From: Bacteroidales bacterium
Lineage (GTDB): Bacteria > Bacteroidota > Bacteroidia > Bacteroidales > Muribaculaceae
Length of the DNA stretch: 18,184 nt
Assembly: GCA_004553095.1 (NCBI GenBank)
Contig: SFMJ01000014.1
Coordinates: forward strand, 1-18,184
Direction: 5' to 3'
Under the pieces are notes generated by a model. It worked only from the letters and a program-made list of their open reading frames with translations. It was not told the origin of the DNA and did not search any database. Below, in pieces: positions 1 to 7,559 of the stretch. Each line of letters begins with the position of its first letter. Within the stretch, counting starts at the first letter, position 1. A program made the translations under genes and the position numbers.

Positions 1-2
1 TA

Positions 3-65
3 GGGGTTGGAAAATTACACTTTTTCTTGTTTTTGGGGGTTGGAAAATTACACTTTTTCTTGTTT
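3..65. repeat. Two-copy 30-base direct repeat, period 33
   Basis: Two identical 30-base copies occupy 3-32 and 36-65, joined by three bases and followed by GGGG. Each contains AAAATTACACTTTTT. Read on the minus strand the core is AAAAGTGTAATTTT, which also occurs at 11990-12003. The copies lie just beyond the gap terminator, so on the minus strand they would sit upstream of a gene off the left edge. That last point is inference. Confidence 0.85.
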
Positions 66-72
66 GGGGATG

Positions 73-104
73 AAAAAAGGAGGATGCGGGTGCATCCTCC
101 TTTT
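73..104 (-). terminator. Intrinsic terminator of gap
   Basis: A perfect 13-base-pair stem (75-87 with 92-104) closes a 4-base loop. On the minus strand it is followed by a run of T (six including the end of the stem). It lies 24 bases past the gap stop codon, as expected for rho-independent termination. The plus-strand side also ends in TTTT, so it may work in both directions. Confidence 0.9.
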
Positions 105-127
105 GATTTGGGTCTGACCAAAGGTTA

Positions 128-1135
128 TTAGCCGTTTACTTTCTTCATGTGAGCGATGAGGTCGAGCACCTTGTTGGAGTAGCCGATCTCATTGTCATAC
201 CAAGAGATTACCTTGACGAACTTGTCGGTCAAATAAACACCGGCGTTAGCGTCGAAGATAGAAGTCAGCGTGCAGCCGAGGAAGTCAGAAGAAACGACAG
301 CGTCTTCAGTGTAACCGAGCACACCCTTGAGGTATGTCTCAGAAGCTTCCTTCATAGCAGCGCAGATAGCCTCTTTAGTAGCGGGCTTCTCGAGGTTGAC
401 AGTCAAGTCAACAACCGATACGTCGAGAGTGGGGACACGCATAGAGATACCGGTGAGTTTGCCGTTGAGTTCGGGGATAACTTTGCCCACAGCCTTAGCA
501 GCACCTGTAGAAGAGGGGATGATGTTGCCGGCAGCAGCACGGCCACCACGCCAGTCCTTCATAGAGGGACCATCGACAGTCTTCTGAGTAGCTGTAGTAG
601 AGTGAACAGTAGTCATAAGGCCCTCAACGATGCCGAAGTTGTCGTGGAGCACCTTGGCGATAGGAGCCAAGCAGTTGGTGGTGCAAGATGCGTTAGATAC
701 GAACTGCTGACCGGCGTAGGTGTTCTCGTTAACACCGCATACGAACATAGGGGTGTCGTCCTTGGAAGGAGCAGACATCACTACATACTTTGCACCGGCC
801 TCGATGTGGCCCTGTGCTTTCTCTTTGGTGAGGAAAAGACCAGTAGATTCAACTACGTATTCGGCACCCTTCTCGCCCCAGCCGATCTCTTTGGGATCGC
901 GGCAAGCAGATACTTTGATTTCCTTACCGTTTACGATGAGGAGGCTCTTTTCGAGATCGTAGGATACTTCACCTTCGAAGCGGCCATGCATTGTGTCATA
1001 CTTCAGCATGTATGCCATGTAGTCAACAGGGAGAAGGTCGTTGATTGCTACAACCTCAATGTCGTCTCTCTTAGTAGAAGCACGGAAAACGAAGCGACCG
1101 ATACGGCCAAATCCGTTAATACCAATCTTTGTCAT
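128..1135 (-). CDS. gap: Type I glyceraldehyde-3-phosphate dehydrogenase
   Basis: Catalyses the phosphorylating, NAD-dependent oxidation of glyceraldehyde 3-phosphate to 1,3-bisphosphoglycerate in cytosolic glycolysis. The 335-residue length is normal for the family. The Rossmann motif NGFGRIGR is at residues 7-14, and Asp33 in INDL fits NAD rather than NADP preference. The catalytic Cys151 lies in SNASCTTNC, and His178 in TTVHS is the usual partner. The C-terminal WYDNEIGYSNK motif is intact. The ATG at 1135 is the natural start, because the protein begins directly with the nucleotide-binding strand (MTKIGINGFG). No clear Shine-Dalgarno is seen, which is normal for Bacteroidetes. The gene stands alone, with its own terminator downstream and a candidate promoter about 100 bases upstream, divergent from the lipoprotein gene at 1408. 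Confidence 0.97.
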   Translation of the reverse strand: MTKIGINGFGRIGRFVFRASTKRDDIEVVAINDLLPVDYMAYMLKYDTMHGRFEGEVSYDLEKSLLIVNGKEIKVSACRDPKEIGWGEKGAEYVVESTGLFLTKEKAQGHIEAGAKYVVMSAPSKDDTPMFVCGVNENTYAGQQFVSNASCTTNCLAPIAKVLHDNFGIVEGLMTTVHSTTATQKTVDGPSMKDWRGGRAAAGNIIPSSTGAAKAVGKVIPELNGKLTGISMRVPTLDVSVVDLTVNLEKPATKEAICAAMKEASETYLKGVLGYTEDAVVSSDFLGCTLTSIFDANAGVYLTDKFVKVISWYDNEIGYSNKVLDLIAHMKKVNG

Positions 1136-1236
1136 TACTTTTTAATTTTTAAATGTTTATTAGGGTTAAACTTATTTTTTATCTGTATTTGTGTATTTTA
1201 TTGTTCAGTTTTTTAACTAACTTCTTGTTTAGACTG

Positions 1237-1267
1237 CAAATTTAACAAATAATTTGCACAAAAAAAA
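1237..1267 (-). promoter_or_regulatory. Candidate gap promoter
   Basis: On the minus strand, TAAATTTG (1237-1244) matches the Bacteroidetes -7 consensus TAnnTTTG. At the right distance the -33 position reads only TTTT (1264-1267), a partial match. Transcription would begin near 1230 and give a leader of about 95 bases. The -7 box continues as GCAGTCTAA, a string shared in part with the promoters at 1395 and 12673. Confidence 0.5.
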
Positions 1268-1323
1268 TCTGAGATATCAAATTTTATAACATTTTTCTTC
1301 GCGTTTGTGGTTTTTTAATGACG

Positions 1324-1402
1324 ATTGCCACCCAAATGTGTGTTCTAATATCTTTTCTTATTTTTTTGGACTATTATATTTAACTATTTTTTTGTAATTT
1401 TG
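1324..1402 (+). promoter_or_regulatory. Two candidate promoters for the M28 lipoprotein gene
   Basis: Candidate A is ATTG (1324-1327), 21 bases, TATCTTTT (1349-1356), one base off the -7 consensus, giving a leader of about 45 bases. Candidate B is a perfect -7 box TAATTTTG at 1395-1402, only 5 bases before the ATG. Its nearest TTTG (1365-1368) is 26 bases away, outside the usual 19-21. If B is used, the message would be leaderless or nearly so. Confidence 0.4.
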
Positions 1403-1407
1403 CAGTC

Positions 1408-2376
1408 ATGAGAAAATGTATATCTATTTTTATGGGTGCTTTTCTTCTATCGGCCTGCGGATCGGCAGGCAAGGCATCGGGTTCGGACAGTGCTTCGGTG
1501 GCAGATTCGGCGTCGGTAGAGGTGTCGGTTCCGCAGTTTGATGTCGATAGCGCCATGAGTTATCTCCGCCATCAGGTGGAGTTGGGGCCGCGTGTTCCGA
1601 ACACGTCGGCACATCGTGCCGCCATCGATTGGCTTGCCGCCGAGTTGCGGCGTCATGGCGCTGAGGTGACTCTCCAGCCTTGCGACCTTACCGCCTACGA
1701 TGGCACTCTGCTCCATGCCGTCAATATCATGGGAAGTTATAATCCCGATCTCGATGATCGTCTTCTTCTTTTGGCGCATTTCGACACTCGCCCTTGGGCG
1801 GATCAGGATCCCGATCCTGCCAATCATTCCAAGCCGATCGATGGCGCCAATGATGGTGCCAGCGGCGTGGCGGTGCTCTTGGAGACGGCTCGTGCCATCG
1901 CTCGTCAAAATCCGGAGATCGGCATAGATATCCTTATGGTCGATGCCGAAGATTATGGTGCTGAAAATGATGAGGAGAGTTGGGCATTGGGCACGAAATA
2001 TTTCGCCACCCACCCGATCAAGCCTGATTATCGCCCCACGCGAGCCATCCTTCTCGACATGGTGGGGGGCAAGGGTGCGATCTTCCCGGCAGAGTATTTC
2101 TCGCGCGAGTCGGCGCCGCTGATCGATGATGCCTTCCGTCGTGCCGCCGCTGCCGCCGGCCATGGTTCTCTCTTCCCGGCGCGCATGGGAAGCGCTGTCA
2201 CCGACGACCATGTCGAGCTGATCAAGGTCGGCATCCCCGCCATCGATATCATCGACTATCGCGACTCCGGGTTCTGCCCGACTTGGCACACCCTGAGCGA
2301 TAACCTCGATAATATCGACCCTGCCACTCTCAAGGCTGTCGGCGAGTCTCTCCTTTATTACATCTACAATCGATAA
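1408..2376 (+). CDS. M28-family lipoprotein, likely glutaminyl-peptide cyclotransferase
   Basis: A 322-residue lipoprotein. The signal peptide ends in the lipobox LSAC (Cys17), so the mature protein is membrane-anchored, facing the periplasm or cell surface. The M28 metal-binding pattern is visible: His124 and Asp126 in AHFDTRP, Asp149 in DGANDGASG, Glu181-Asp182 in VDAEDYG, Asp217 in LLDM and His268 in TDDHVEL, followed by Trp293-His294 in PTWHT. M28 aminopeptidases normally carry Glu-Glu where this has Glu-Asp. The single-zinc Glu-Asp version with a late Trp is typical of Bacteroidetes glutaminyl cyclases, which form N-terminal pyroglutamate on exported proteins. I infer that activity; an aminopeptidase is the alternative. 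The start is fixed by the signal peptide. tyrS follows after 49 bases with no terminator between, so the two are probably co-transcribed. Confidence 0.85.
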   Translation: MRKCISIFMGAFLLSACGSAGKASGSDSASVADSASVEVSVPQFDVDSAMSYLRHQVELGPRVPNTSAHRAAIDWLAAELRRHGAEVTLQPCDLTAYDGTLLHAVNIMGSYNPDLDDRLLLLAHFDTRPWADQDPDPANHSKPIDGANDGASGVAVLLETARAIARQNPEIGIDILMVDAEDYGAENDEESWALGTKYFATHPIKPDYRPTRAILLDMVGGKGAIFPAEYFSRESAPLIDDAFRRAAAAAGHGSLFPARMGSAVTDDHVELIKVGIPAIDIIDYRDSGFCPTWHTLSDNLDNIDPATLKAVGESLLYYIYNR

Positions 2377-2425
2377 TAAGTCACCCCACCAAAACCACGT
2401 TAGAAAAACGATAAACGATAAATAT

Positions 2426-3718
2426 ATGGATTTTTTACAAGAACTTACCTGGCGCGGCATGGTGCACAGCATTATGCCCGGCACAGACGAACAACTAAAG
2501 AAAGAGATGACCACTGCCTACTTGGGCATAGACCCCACGGCAGATTCTCTACATATCGGCCACCTTTGCGGCGTGATGATGCTCCGTCATTTTCAGCGTT
2601 GCGGCCATAAGCCCCTCGCGCTGATCGGCGGCGCCACCGGCATGATCGGTGACCCCTCGGGCAAGTCGGCTGAGCGCAACCTCCTCGATGAGGCTACCCT
2701 TCGCCACAACCAGGAGGCGATCAAAAAGCAACTCTCCAAGTTCCTCGACTTCGAGAGCGATGCCCCCAACCGTGCCGAATTGGTCAATAATTATGATTGG
2801 ACCAAGGATGTGACCTTCCTCGAGTTCGCTCGCGAGATCGGCAAGCATATCACCGTGAACTATATGATGGCCAAGGACTCCGTACAGAAGCGCCTCAATG
2901 GCGAGGCTCGCGATGGCCTGAGTTTCACCGAGTTCACCTATCAGCTCCTCCAGGGCTTCGACTTCTACACCTTATATAAGGAGAAGAACTGCAAACTTCA
3001 GCTCGGAGGCTCCGATCAGTGGGGTAATATCACCACCGGCACGGAGTTGATCCGTCGCAAACTTGGCGGCGAGGCTTATGCCTTGACATGCCCTCTGATC
3101 ACTAAGGCGGATGGTGGCAAGTTCGGCAAGACCGAGAGTGGCAACGTATGGCTCGACCCGGAGCGTACATCGCCTTATAAGTTCTATCAATTCTGGCTCA
3201 ATGTCTCGGATGCCGATGCTGAGAAATATCTCAAGATCTTCACCTTCCTCACGCAGGAGGAGATCGAAGCCCTCGCTCGCGAGCATGCCGAAGATCCCGG
3301 CAAGCGACCGATGCAGAAGCGACTCGCCAAGGAACTCACCATCATGGTGCATAGCGAGAAGGACTTCGAAGCGGCTGCCGAGGCCTCTTTGATCCTCTTC
3401 GGCAATAACACAGCCGAGGCTCTCCACCATCTCGACGAGCGTACACTGCTCGACATCTTCGAGGGTGTGCCCACCTTCACCATCTCCAAGGCTGAACTTG
3501 AGGCCGGCGTGCCGGTGCTCGACCTCTTGGCGGTGAAGGCTCAGGTCTTCTCATCCAAGGGTGAGGCTCGCAAGATGATCCAACAGGGTGCGCTGAGCGT
3601 GAACAAGGAGAAGTATGGCGATCCGACCGGTTCGCTCGATGCCTCCGTCTTGCTCAATGGCAAGTATATCCACATCCAAAAGGGGAAACGCAACCATTTC
3701 CTCCTCATCGCCGAGTAA
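2426..3718 (+). CDS. tyrS: Tyrosyl-tRNA synthetase
   Basis: Class I aminoacyl-tRNA synthetase that charges tRNA-Tyr in the cytosol. Its 430 residues match the bacterial TyrRS type. The HIGH signature is at residues 43-46 within DSLHIGHLCG. The second ATP motif (KMSKS in many enzymes) reads KFGKT at 232-236, normal for this subfamily. The tyrosine and adenylate pocket shows in YLGIDPTADS and in QLLQGFDF through LGGSDQWGN (about 173-201). A C-terminal S4 RNA-binding domain starts near residue 365, with SKGEARKMIQQGALSVN. No frameshift or loss is seen. It lies downstream of the M28 lipoprotein gene and ends just before a strong terminator. No T-box-like leader is present in the 49-base gap. Confidence 0.97.
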   Translation: MDFLQELTWRGMVHSIMPGTDEQLKKEMTTAYLGIDPTADSLHIGHLCGVMMLRHFQRCGHKPLALIGGATGMIGDPSGKSAERNLLDEATLRHNQEAIKKQLSKFLDFESDAPNRAELVNNYDWTKDVTFLEFAREIGKHITVNYMMAKDSVQKRLNGEARDGLSFTEFTYQLLQGFDFYTLYKEKNCKLQLGGSDQWGNITTGTELIRRKLGGEAYALTCPLITKADGGKFGKTESGNVWLDPERTSPYKFYQFWLNVSDADAEKYLKIFTFLTQEEIEALAREHAEDPGKRPMQKRLAKELTIMVHSEKDFEAAAEASLILFGNNTAEALHHLDERTLLDIFEGVPTFTISKAELEAGVPVLDLLAVKAQVFSSKGEARKMIQQGALSVNKEKYGDPTGSLDASVLLNGKYIHIQKGKRNHFLLIAE

Positions 3719-3750
3719 GAACGCGTCATCGACCACACCTGACATAACGC

Positions 3751-3795
3751 AACTCGACTGCTCAGAGAGATCCGGGCAGTCGAGTTCTTTATTTT
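3751..3795 (+). terminator. Intrinsic terminator of tyrS
   Basis: An 11-base-pair perfect stem (3751-3761 with 3776-3786) with a 14-base loop is followed by CTTTATTTT on the plus strand. It lies 32 bases past the tyrS stop. The minus-strand side has no T run, so der, which converges from the right, would have to use the bare hairpin. Confidence 0.85.
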
Positions 3796-3799
3796 GCTA

Positions 3800-3827
3800 T
3801 AGAGCGCGCTTTTAGAGCGCAATTCTA
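3800..3827. repeat. TAGAGCGC-type intergenic motif, doubled copy
   Basis: TAGAGCGC occurs twice (3800-3807 and 3813-3820). The second copy continues as AATTCTA, and its CTA at 3825-3827 is the complement of the der stop codon. This belongs to the motif family also seen at 8434, 9496, 11875, 13262 and 18086. Confidence 0.7.
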
Positions 3828-5141
3828 TTTTTCGCGCATGAAGATCTGGATGGGGGTGCCATGGAAATCCCACTTATCGCGGATCTTATTTTCCAAGAAG
3901 CGGCGATACGGCTCCTTGACCCATTGGGGGAGATTGCAGAAGAAGACGAAGGTGGGAATGATCGACTCCTTGAGCATGGTGATATACTTGATTTTGACGA
4001 ACTTACCCTTATTGCTGGGAGGTGGAGTTATGGCTACCTGCTCGAGCATATAGGTGTTGAGTTGCGATGTGGGGATGAGCCGGCGGCGGTTTTCGTAGAC
4101 CTTGGCGGCAGTCTCGAGCACGTTGTATATGCGTTGCTTGGTGAGCGCCGAAGTGAAGATGATGGGGAAATCGGTGAAGGGGGCGAACCGGCTGCGGATG
4201 GCGTCGATATAACGTTGCTGAGCAGTCTGCGAGCGGTCGGCCACGAGGTCCCACTTATTGACACAGACCACGAGTCCCTTGCGGTTGCGCTGGATAAGGC
4301 TGAAGATGTTGGCATCTTGCGACTCGATGCCTCGGGTGGCGTCGATCATCAGGATGCAGACATCCGAAGCCTCGATGGCGCGGATCGAACGGATCACCGA
4401 ATAATACTCGATATCCTCATTGACCTTCTGCTTCTTGCGGATGCCGGCGGTGTCGACCAGATAGAAGTCGAAACCGAACTTATTATACTTATGATAGATC
4501 GAATCGCGGGTGGTGCCGGCGATATCGGTGACGATGTGACGTTCCTCGCCGATGAATGCATTGATGAGCGATGACTTTCCGGCGTTGGGACGACCGACGA
4601 TAGCGAACTTGGCGATATCATCGGTGGTTTCTTCCATGTCGGGGGTGTCGGGCATCTCCTTGAGGATAACGTCGAGGAGGTCGCCGGTGCCGGAGCCATT
4701 GGCAGAAGAGACTTCGATGGGAGTTCCGAGGCCGAAGGCGTAGAACTCGGCGGCGTTGAAATGGGCGTCGCCTACATCATCCTTGTTGGCAACGACGATC
4801 ACCGGCTTCTTCGAGCGGCGCAAGATGGCAGCCACCTTGTCGTCGAGGTCGGTGATGCCGGTGGTCGAATCGACTACGAAGAGGATTACATCAGCCTCTT
4901 CGATGGCGATATGCACCTGCTTATTGATCTCCTCTTCGAAGATATCATCGGAATTGACCACCCAGCCGCCGGTGTCGACGATAGAGAACTCGCGGCCCTC
5001 CCAGTCGACCTTGCCATATTGGCGGTCGCGTGTGGTGCCGGCAGTGTCATTGACGATGGCGCTGCGTGTCTGCGTCAGACGGTTGAAGAGGGTCGACTTC
5101 CCTACATTGGGTCGCCCTACTATTGCTATTAATTTACTCAT
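3825..5141 (-). CDS. der: Ribosome-biogenesis GTPase Der (EngA)
   Basis: Double GTPase that acts in assembly of the 50S ribosomal subunit. At 438 residues it has the full family layout. GTPase domain 1 has GRPNVGKST (9-17), DTGG (56-59) and NKDD (119-122). Domain 2 has GRPNAGKSS (183-191), DTAG (230-233) and NKWD (295-298). The C-terminal KH-like domain (about 350-438) contains the conserved NTYMLEQ and GTPIQIFMREK segments. The start at 5141 places the first P-loop at residue 9, as in homologues. It follows era by only 9 bases on the same strand, so the two ribosome-assembly GTPases are almost certainly translated from one message. Its stop codon falls inside a repeated intergenic motif. Confidence 0.97.
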   Translation of the reverse strand: MSKLIAIVGRPNVGKSTLFNRLTQTRSAIVNDTAGTTRDRQYGKVDWEGREFSIVDTGGWVVNSDDIFEEEINKQVHIAIEEADVILFVVDSTTGITDLDDKVAAILRRSKKPVIVVANKDDVGDAHFNAAEFYAFGLGTPIEVSSANGSGTGDLLDVILKEMPDTPDMEETTDDIAKFAIVGRPNAGKSSLINAFIGEERHIVTDIAGTTRDSIYHKYNKFGFDFYLVDTAGIRKKQKVNEDIEYYSVIRSIRAIEASDVCILMIDATRGIESQDANIFSLIQRNRKGLVVCVNKWDLVADRSQTAQQRYIDAIRSRFAPFTDFPIIFTSALTKQRIYNVLETAAKVYENRRRLIPTSQLNTYMLEQVAITPPPSNKGKFVKIKYITMLKESIIPTFVFFCNLPQWVKEPYRRFLENKIRDKWDFHGTPIQIFMREK

Positions 5142-5150
5142 TGCTTTATA

Positions 5151-6086
5151 TTATTCCTTATAACCGAACTCGCGCAGCTTATTGTCGCGATTTCTCCAAT
5201 CCTTTTCGACCTTGACCAGGAGTCGCAGGTCTATGTGTTTGTCGAAAAATTTCTCGATATCGGCGCGAGCGCTGATGCCGAGTTGCTTGATTTTCTTGCC
5301 GCCATGACCTATGACGATCCCCTTCTGCGAGTCGCGCTCCACATATATTACAGCCATAATAATGATCGAATCGTCAGACTCGTCGAATTTCTCTACGAGC
5401 ACTTCGGCGCTGTAGGGGATCTCCTTGTCATACATCAGGAGCATCTTCTCGCGGATGATTTCGGTGACAAAGAAGCGAGCCGGCTTGTCGGTCAGGGCAT
5501 CCTTGCCGAAGAATGGGGGCGAGAGTGGGAGGAGGTCTACGATGCGGCTTTTGAGGTTGTCGACATTAAAGCGCTGTAGGGCGCATGTGGGGTAGATCTC
5601 AGCCGCCGGGAGTCGCAGGCGCCAGGATTCGACGATCTTCTCGAGCTCTTCTTGCGAGTGGAGGAGGTCGATCTTATTGATCACCAATAGAGTAGGGATC
5701 TTCTCGCGCGCCACGCGGTCGAGGAAATCGCTATTCTTTTCAGGGTCTTCCACCACGTCGGTGACATATATCAATATGTCGGCATCGGTCAGTGCCCCCT
5801 CAGAGAAGTCGAGCATCGACTCCTGGAGTTTATACTTGGGTTTGAGCACACCGGGGGTGTCGGAATAGACGATCTGGTAGTCGGGAGTATTGACGATACC
5901 CATAATGCGATGGCGTGTGGTCTGCGCCTTCTGAGTGATGATGGAGAGACGCTCCCCGACGAGATGATTCATCAGGGTGGACTTTCCGACATTGGGATTG
6001 CCGACGATGTTTACGAACCCTGCCTTATGGTTGGGGCTGAGGGTGGTCAGATCGTCAGGTGGTAGAGGATTTTCGTTTGTGATCAT
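5151..6086 (-). CDS. era: GTPase Era
   Basis: Binds 16S rRNA near its 3' end and acts in maturation of the 30S subunit. The 311-residue protein has GNPNVGKST (29-37), DTPG (76-79) and NKID (137-140), then a KH RNA-binding domain with the GHGG loop at 260-263. Two oddities are visible. An N-terminal extension of about 20 residues precedes KAGFVNIVGNPN, where many homologues nearly start. The G5 loop reads TCAL (167-170) rather than the usual SAL. No internal Met offers a shorter start, so the extension looks real. It leads the era-der pair and comes after the fabH terminator; I find no canonical promoter in the 78 bases between that hairpin and the start, so readthrough or a non-standard promoter is likely. 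Confidence 0.96.
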   Translation of the reverse strand: MITNENPLPPDDLTTLSPNHKAGFVNIVGNPNVGKSTLMNHLVGERLSIITQKAQTTRHRIMGIVNTPDYQIVYSDTPGVLKPKYKLQESMLDFSEGALTDADILIYVTDVVEDPEKNSDFLDRVAREKIPTLLVINKIDLLHSQEELEKIVESWRLRLPAAEIYPTCALQRFNVDNLKSRIVDLLPLSPPFFGKDALTDKPARFFVTEIIREKMLLMYDKEIPYSAEVLVEKFDESDDSIIIMAVIYVERDSQKGIVIGHGGKKIKQLGISARADIEKFFDKHIDLRLLVKVEKDWRNRDNKLREFGYKE

Positions 6087-6093
6087 AATCTAA

Positions 6094-6131
6094 TAAGAAG
6101 AGATGGGAGGAGGGGAGGAGATGAGGAGAGG
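6094..6131. other. Purine-rich tract in the era leader
   Basis: The plus strand is almost purely A and G over 38 bases, broken only by two T, so the era leader RNA is C/U-rich here. No gene or hairpin is seen in it. It could be simple low-complexity spacer. Confidence 0.6.
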
Positions 6132-6164
6132 TAATATGGAAGGTGAGAGATGGATAAAAAGTTG

Positions 6165-6204
6165 AAAAAGGGTGTGTCAAGCATAAACGAATTGACACAC
6201 CCTT
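6165..6204 (-). terminator. Intrinsic terminator of fabH
   Basis: A perfect 13-base-pair stem (6168-6180 with 6192-6204), with an 11-base loop, is followed on the minus strand by a T run. It lies 46 bases past the fabH stop and separates the fabH group from era-der. Confidence 0.9.
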
Positions 6205-6249
6205 GGATAAGTTTTTACGCTATGTGCCCCGTATATGGCGGGAAGCGGA

Positions 6250-7242
6250 TTATTTTGGATCGATGCCCCAGACCAGATACATAGCACCCCAGGTGAAACC
6301 GGCGCCGAAAGCGGTCATCACGATTTTGTCACCCTTCTTGAGTTTATGTTTATACTCGTCGAGACAGAGGGGTATAGATGCAGCGGAAGTATTGCCATAA
6401 TGCTGGATATTCACGAGCACCTTCTCCTCGGGGATCTTGATACGGCTACCGACAGCCTCGATGATACGGAGGTTAGCCTGATGAGGGACGAACCAGTCGA
6501 GATCATCGACAGAGAGGTTGTTGCGCTCCATCACCGAGAGCGAAGAATTGAGCATATCGGTGACGGCGTTCTTGTATACGACACGCCCCTCCTGATAGAT
6601 GTAGTGTTCACGAGCCTCGACAGTTTCGTGAGAAGCGGGCTTGGCAGAGCCGCCGGCCTTCATACACAGGTTGTGAAGACCGGATCCGTCGACATGGACT
6701 TCGCCATCGATTACGCCGACGGGCTCATCGGTGGGTTCGACCAGGACGGCAGCGGCGCCGTCGCCGAAGAGAGGGCAAGTGGCACGGTCTTGATAGTCGA
6801 CCATGCTTGACATTTTCTCGGCAGCGACCACGACGATCTTTTTGAACATGCCGGATGTGATGTATGCACGCGCATCTTGGAGGGTAACGATGAACCCGGC
6901 GCAAGCAGCCTGCACATCATAGCCGTATGCCTTAGATAAGCCTACCTCATGGACTATAACAGATGCTGTGGAGGGGAAACGATAATCGGGATTAGATGTT
7001 GCGCAGATGAGCAGATCGACATCCTCCTTGGCGGTTCCGGTCTCCTCGAGGAGTTTCTTTACGGCCATAGAGCCTAAGAAACTTGAAGCTTTTGAGGGGT
7101 CTTTAAGGATGCGGCGTTGCTTGATGCCGACGCGAGTGGTGATCCACTCATCGTTGGTATCGACCATCTTTGACAACATCTCGTTGTCGAGGATATCTTC
7201 GGGCACGTATGAAGCGATGCCGCTAATTTTGGCGTTTGGCAT
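6250..7242 (-). CDS. fabH: 3-oxoacyl-ACP synthase III (KAS III)
   Basis: Starts fatty-acid synthesis by condensing an acyl-CoA, usually acetyl-CoA or a branched primer, with malonyl-ACP. The 330-residue length is typical. The catalytic triad is visible: Cys114 in DVQAACAGF, His254 in FVPHQANLRI and Asn284 in HYGNTSAAS. WITTRVGI (34-40 region) and the C-terminal AFGAGFTWGA are also family hallmarks. It follows rpmF on the same strand after 86 bases that contain a hairpin but no T run. In Escherichia coli plsX lies between rpmF and fabH; it is absent here, which I believe is usual in Bacteroidales. Its own terminator follows. Confidence 0.96.
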   Translation of the reverse strand: MPNAKISGIASYVPEDILDNEMLSKMVDTNDEWITTRVGIKQRRILKDPSKASSFLGSMAVKKLLEETGTAKEDVDLLICATSNPDYRFPSTASVIVHEVGLSKAYGYDVQAACAGFIVTLQDARAYITSGMFKKIVVVAAEKMSSMVDYQDRATCPLFGDGAAAVLVEPTDEPVGVIDGEVHVDGSGLHNLCMKAGGSAKPASHETVEAREHYIYQEGRVVYKNAVTDMLNSSLSVMERNNLSVDDLDWFVPHQANLRIIEAVGSRIKIPEEKVLVNIQHYGNTSAASIPLCLDEYKHKLKKGDKIVMTAFGAGFTWGAMYLVWGIDPK

Positions 7243-7290
7243 ATTTTTCTTCTCTAATTCTTGAAACAGACTCGATTACTTCTCATGAAT

Positions 7291-7320
7291 ACAGGCTCTA
7301 ACACTCGGGGATAGACCTGT
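7291..7320 (-). other. Hairpin between rpmF and fabH
   Basis: ACAGG(C)TCTA (7291-7300) pairs with TAGACCTGT (7312-7320), giving nine pairs with one bulged base and an 11-base loop. There is no T run on the minus side, so it is not an obvious terminator. It might be a processing site or might tune fabH expression relative to rpmF. That role is inferred. Confidence 0.4.
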
Positions 7321-7328
7321 CGGATTGA

Positions 7329-7511
7329 TTACTCTGCTGTCTTTTCGATAAGCTGTTTGCCGCGATAATAACCACATTCGCCACATACTGTGTGGTAAAC
7401 GTGCCATGCGCCGCAGTTGGGGCAGAGGACGATTGTCGGGATGAGCGCCTTGTCATGAGTGCGGCGTTTCGCTGTACGGGTGTGCGATTGTCTGCGTTTA
7501 GGATGTGCCAT
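7329..7511 (-). CDS. rpmF: 50S ribosomal protein L32
   Basis: Small protein of the large ribosomal subunit, 60 residues, with the MAHPKRRQSHTRTAKRR basic start of the family. Four cysteines (Cys30, Cys33, Cys43, Cys46) form a zinc ribbon, so this is the zinc-binding paralogue type rather than the Cys-free form used under zinc shortage. It sits between the DUF177 gene (48 bases upstream) and fabH, the classical neighbourhood for L32. The ATG at 7511 is the only sensible start. Confidence 0.96.
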   Translation of the reverse strand: MAHPKRRQSHTRTAKRRTHDKALIPTIVLCPNCGAWHVYHTVCGECGYYRGKQLIEKTAE

Positions 7512-7559
7512 TTTCTTTTATGTTTTTTAAGTTTTTATTTATTCGTTGTTAATTATCTC

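Noticed and set aside
1..70. CRISPR-like pair of repeats
   Set aside because: There are only two copies with a three-base gap, no unique spacers and no cas genes.
149..1216. 355-codon open frame opposite gap, and many similar long frames opposite der, tyrS, fabH, gmd and the TPR gene
   Set aside because: They mirror strongly conserved genes, have no family motif, and arise from GC-biased codon use on the other strand.
2377..2425. T-box or other riboswitch leader for tyrS
   Set aside because: The gap is only 49 bases and shows no stem structure or specifier-like element.
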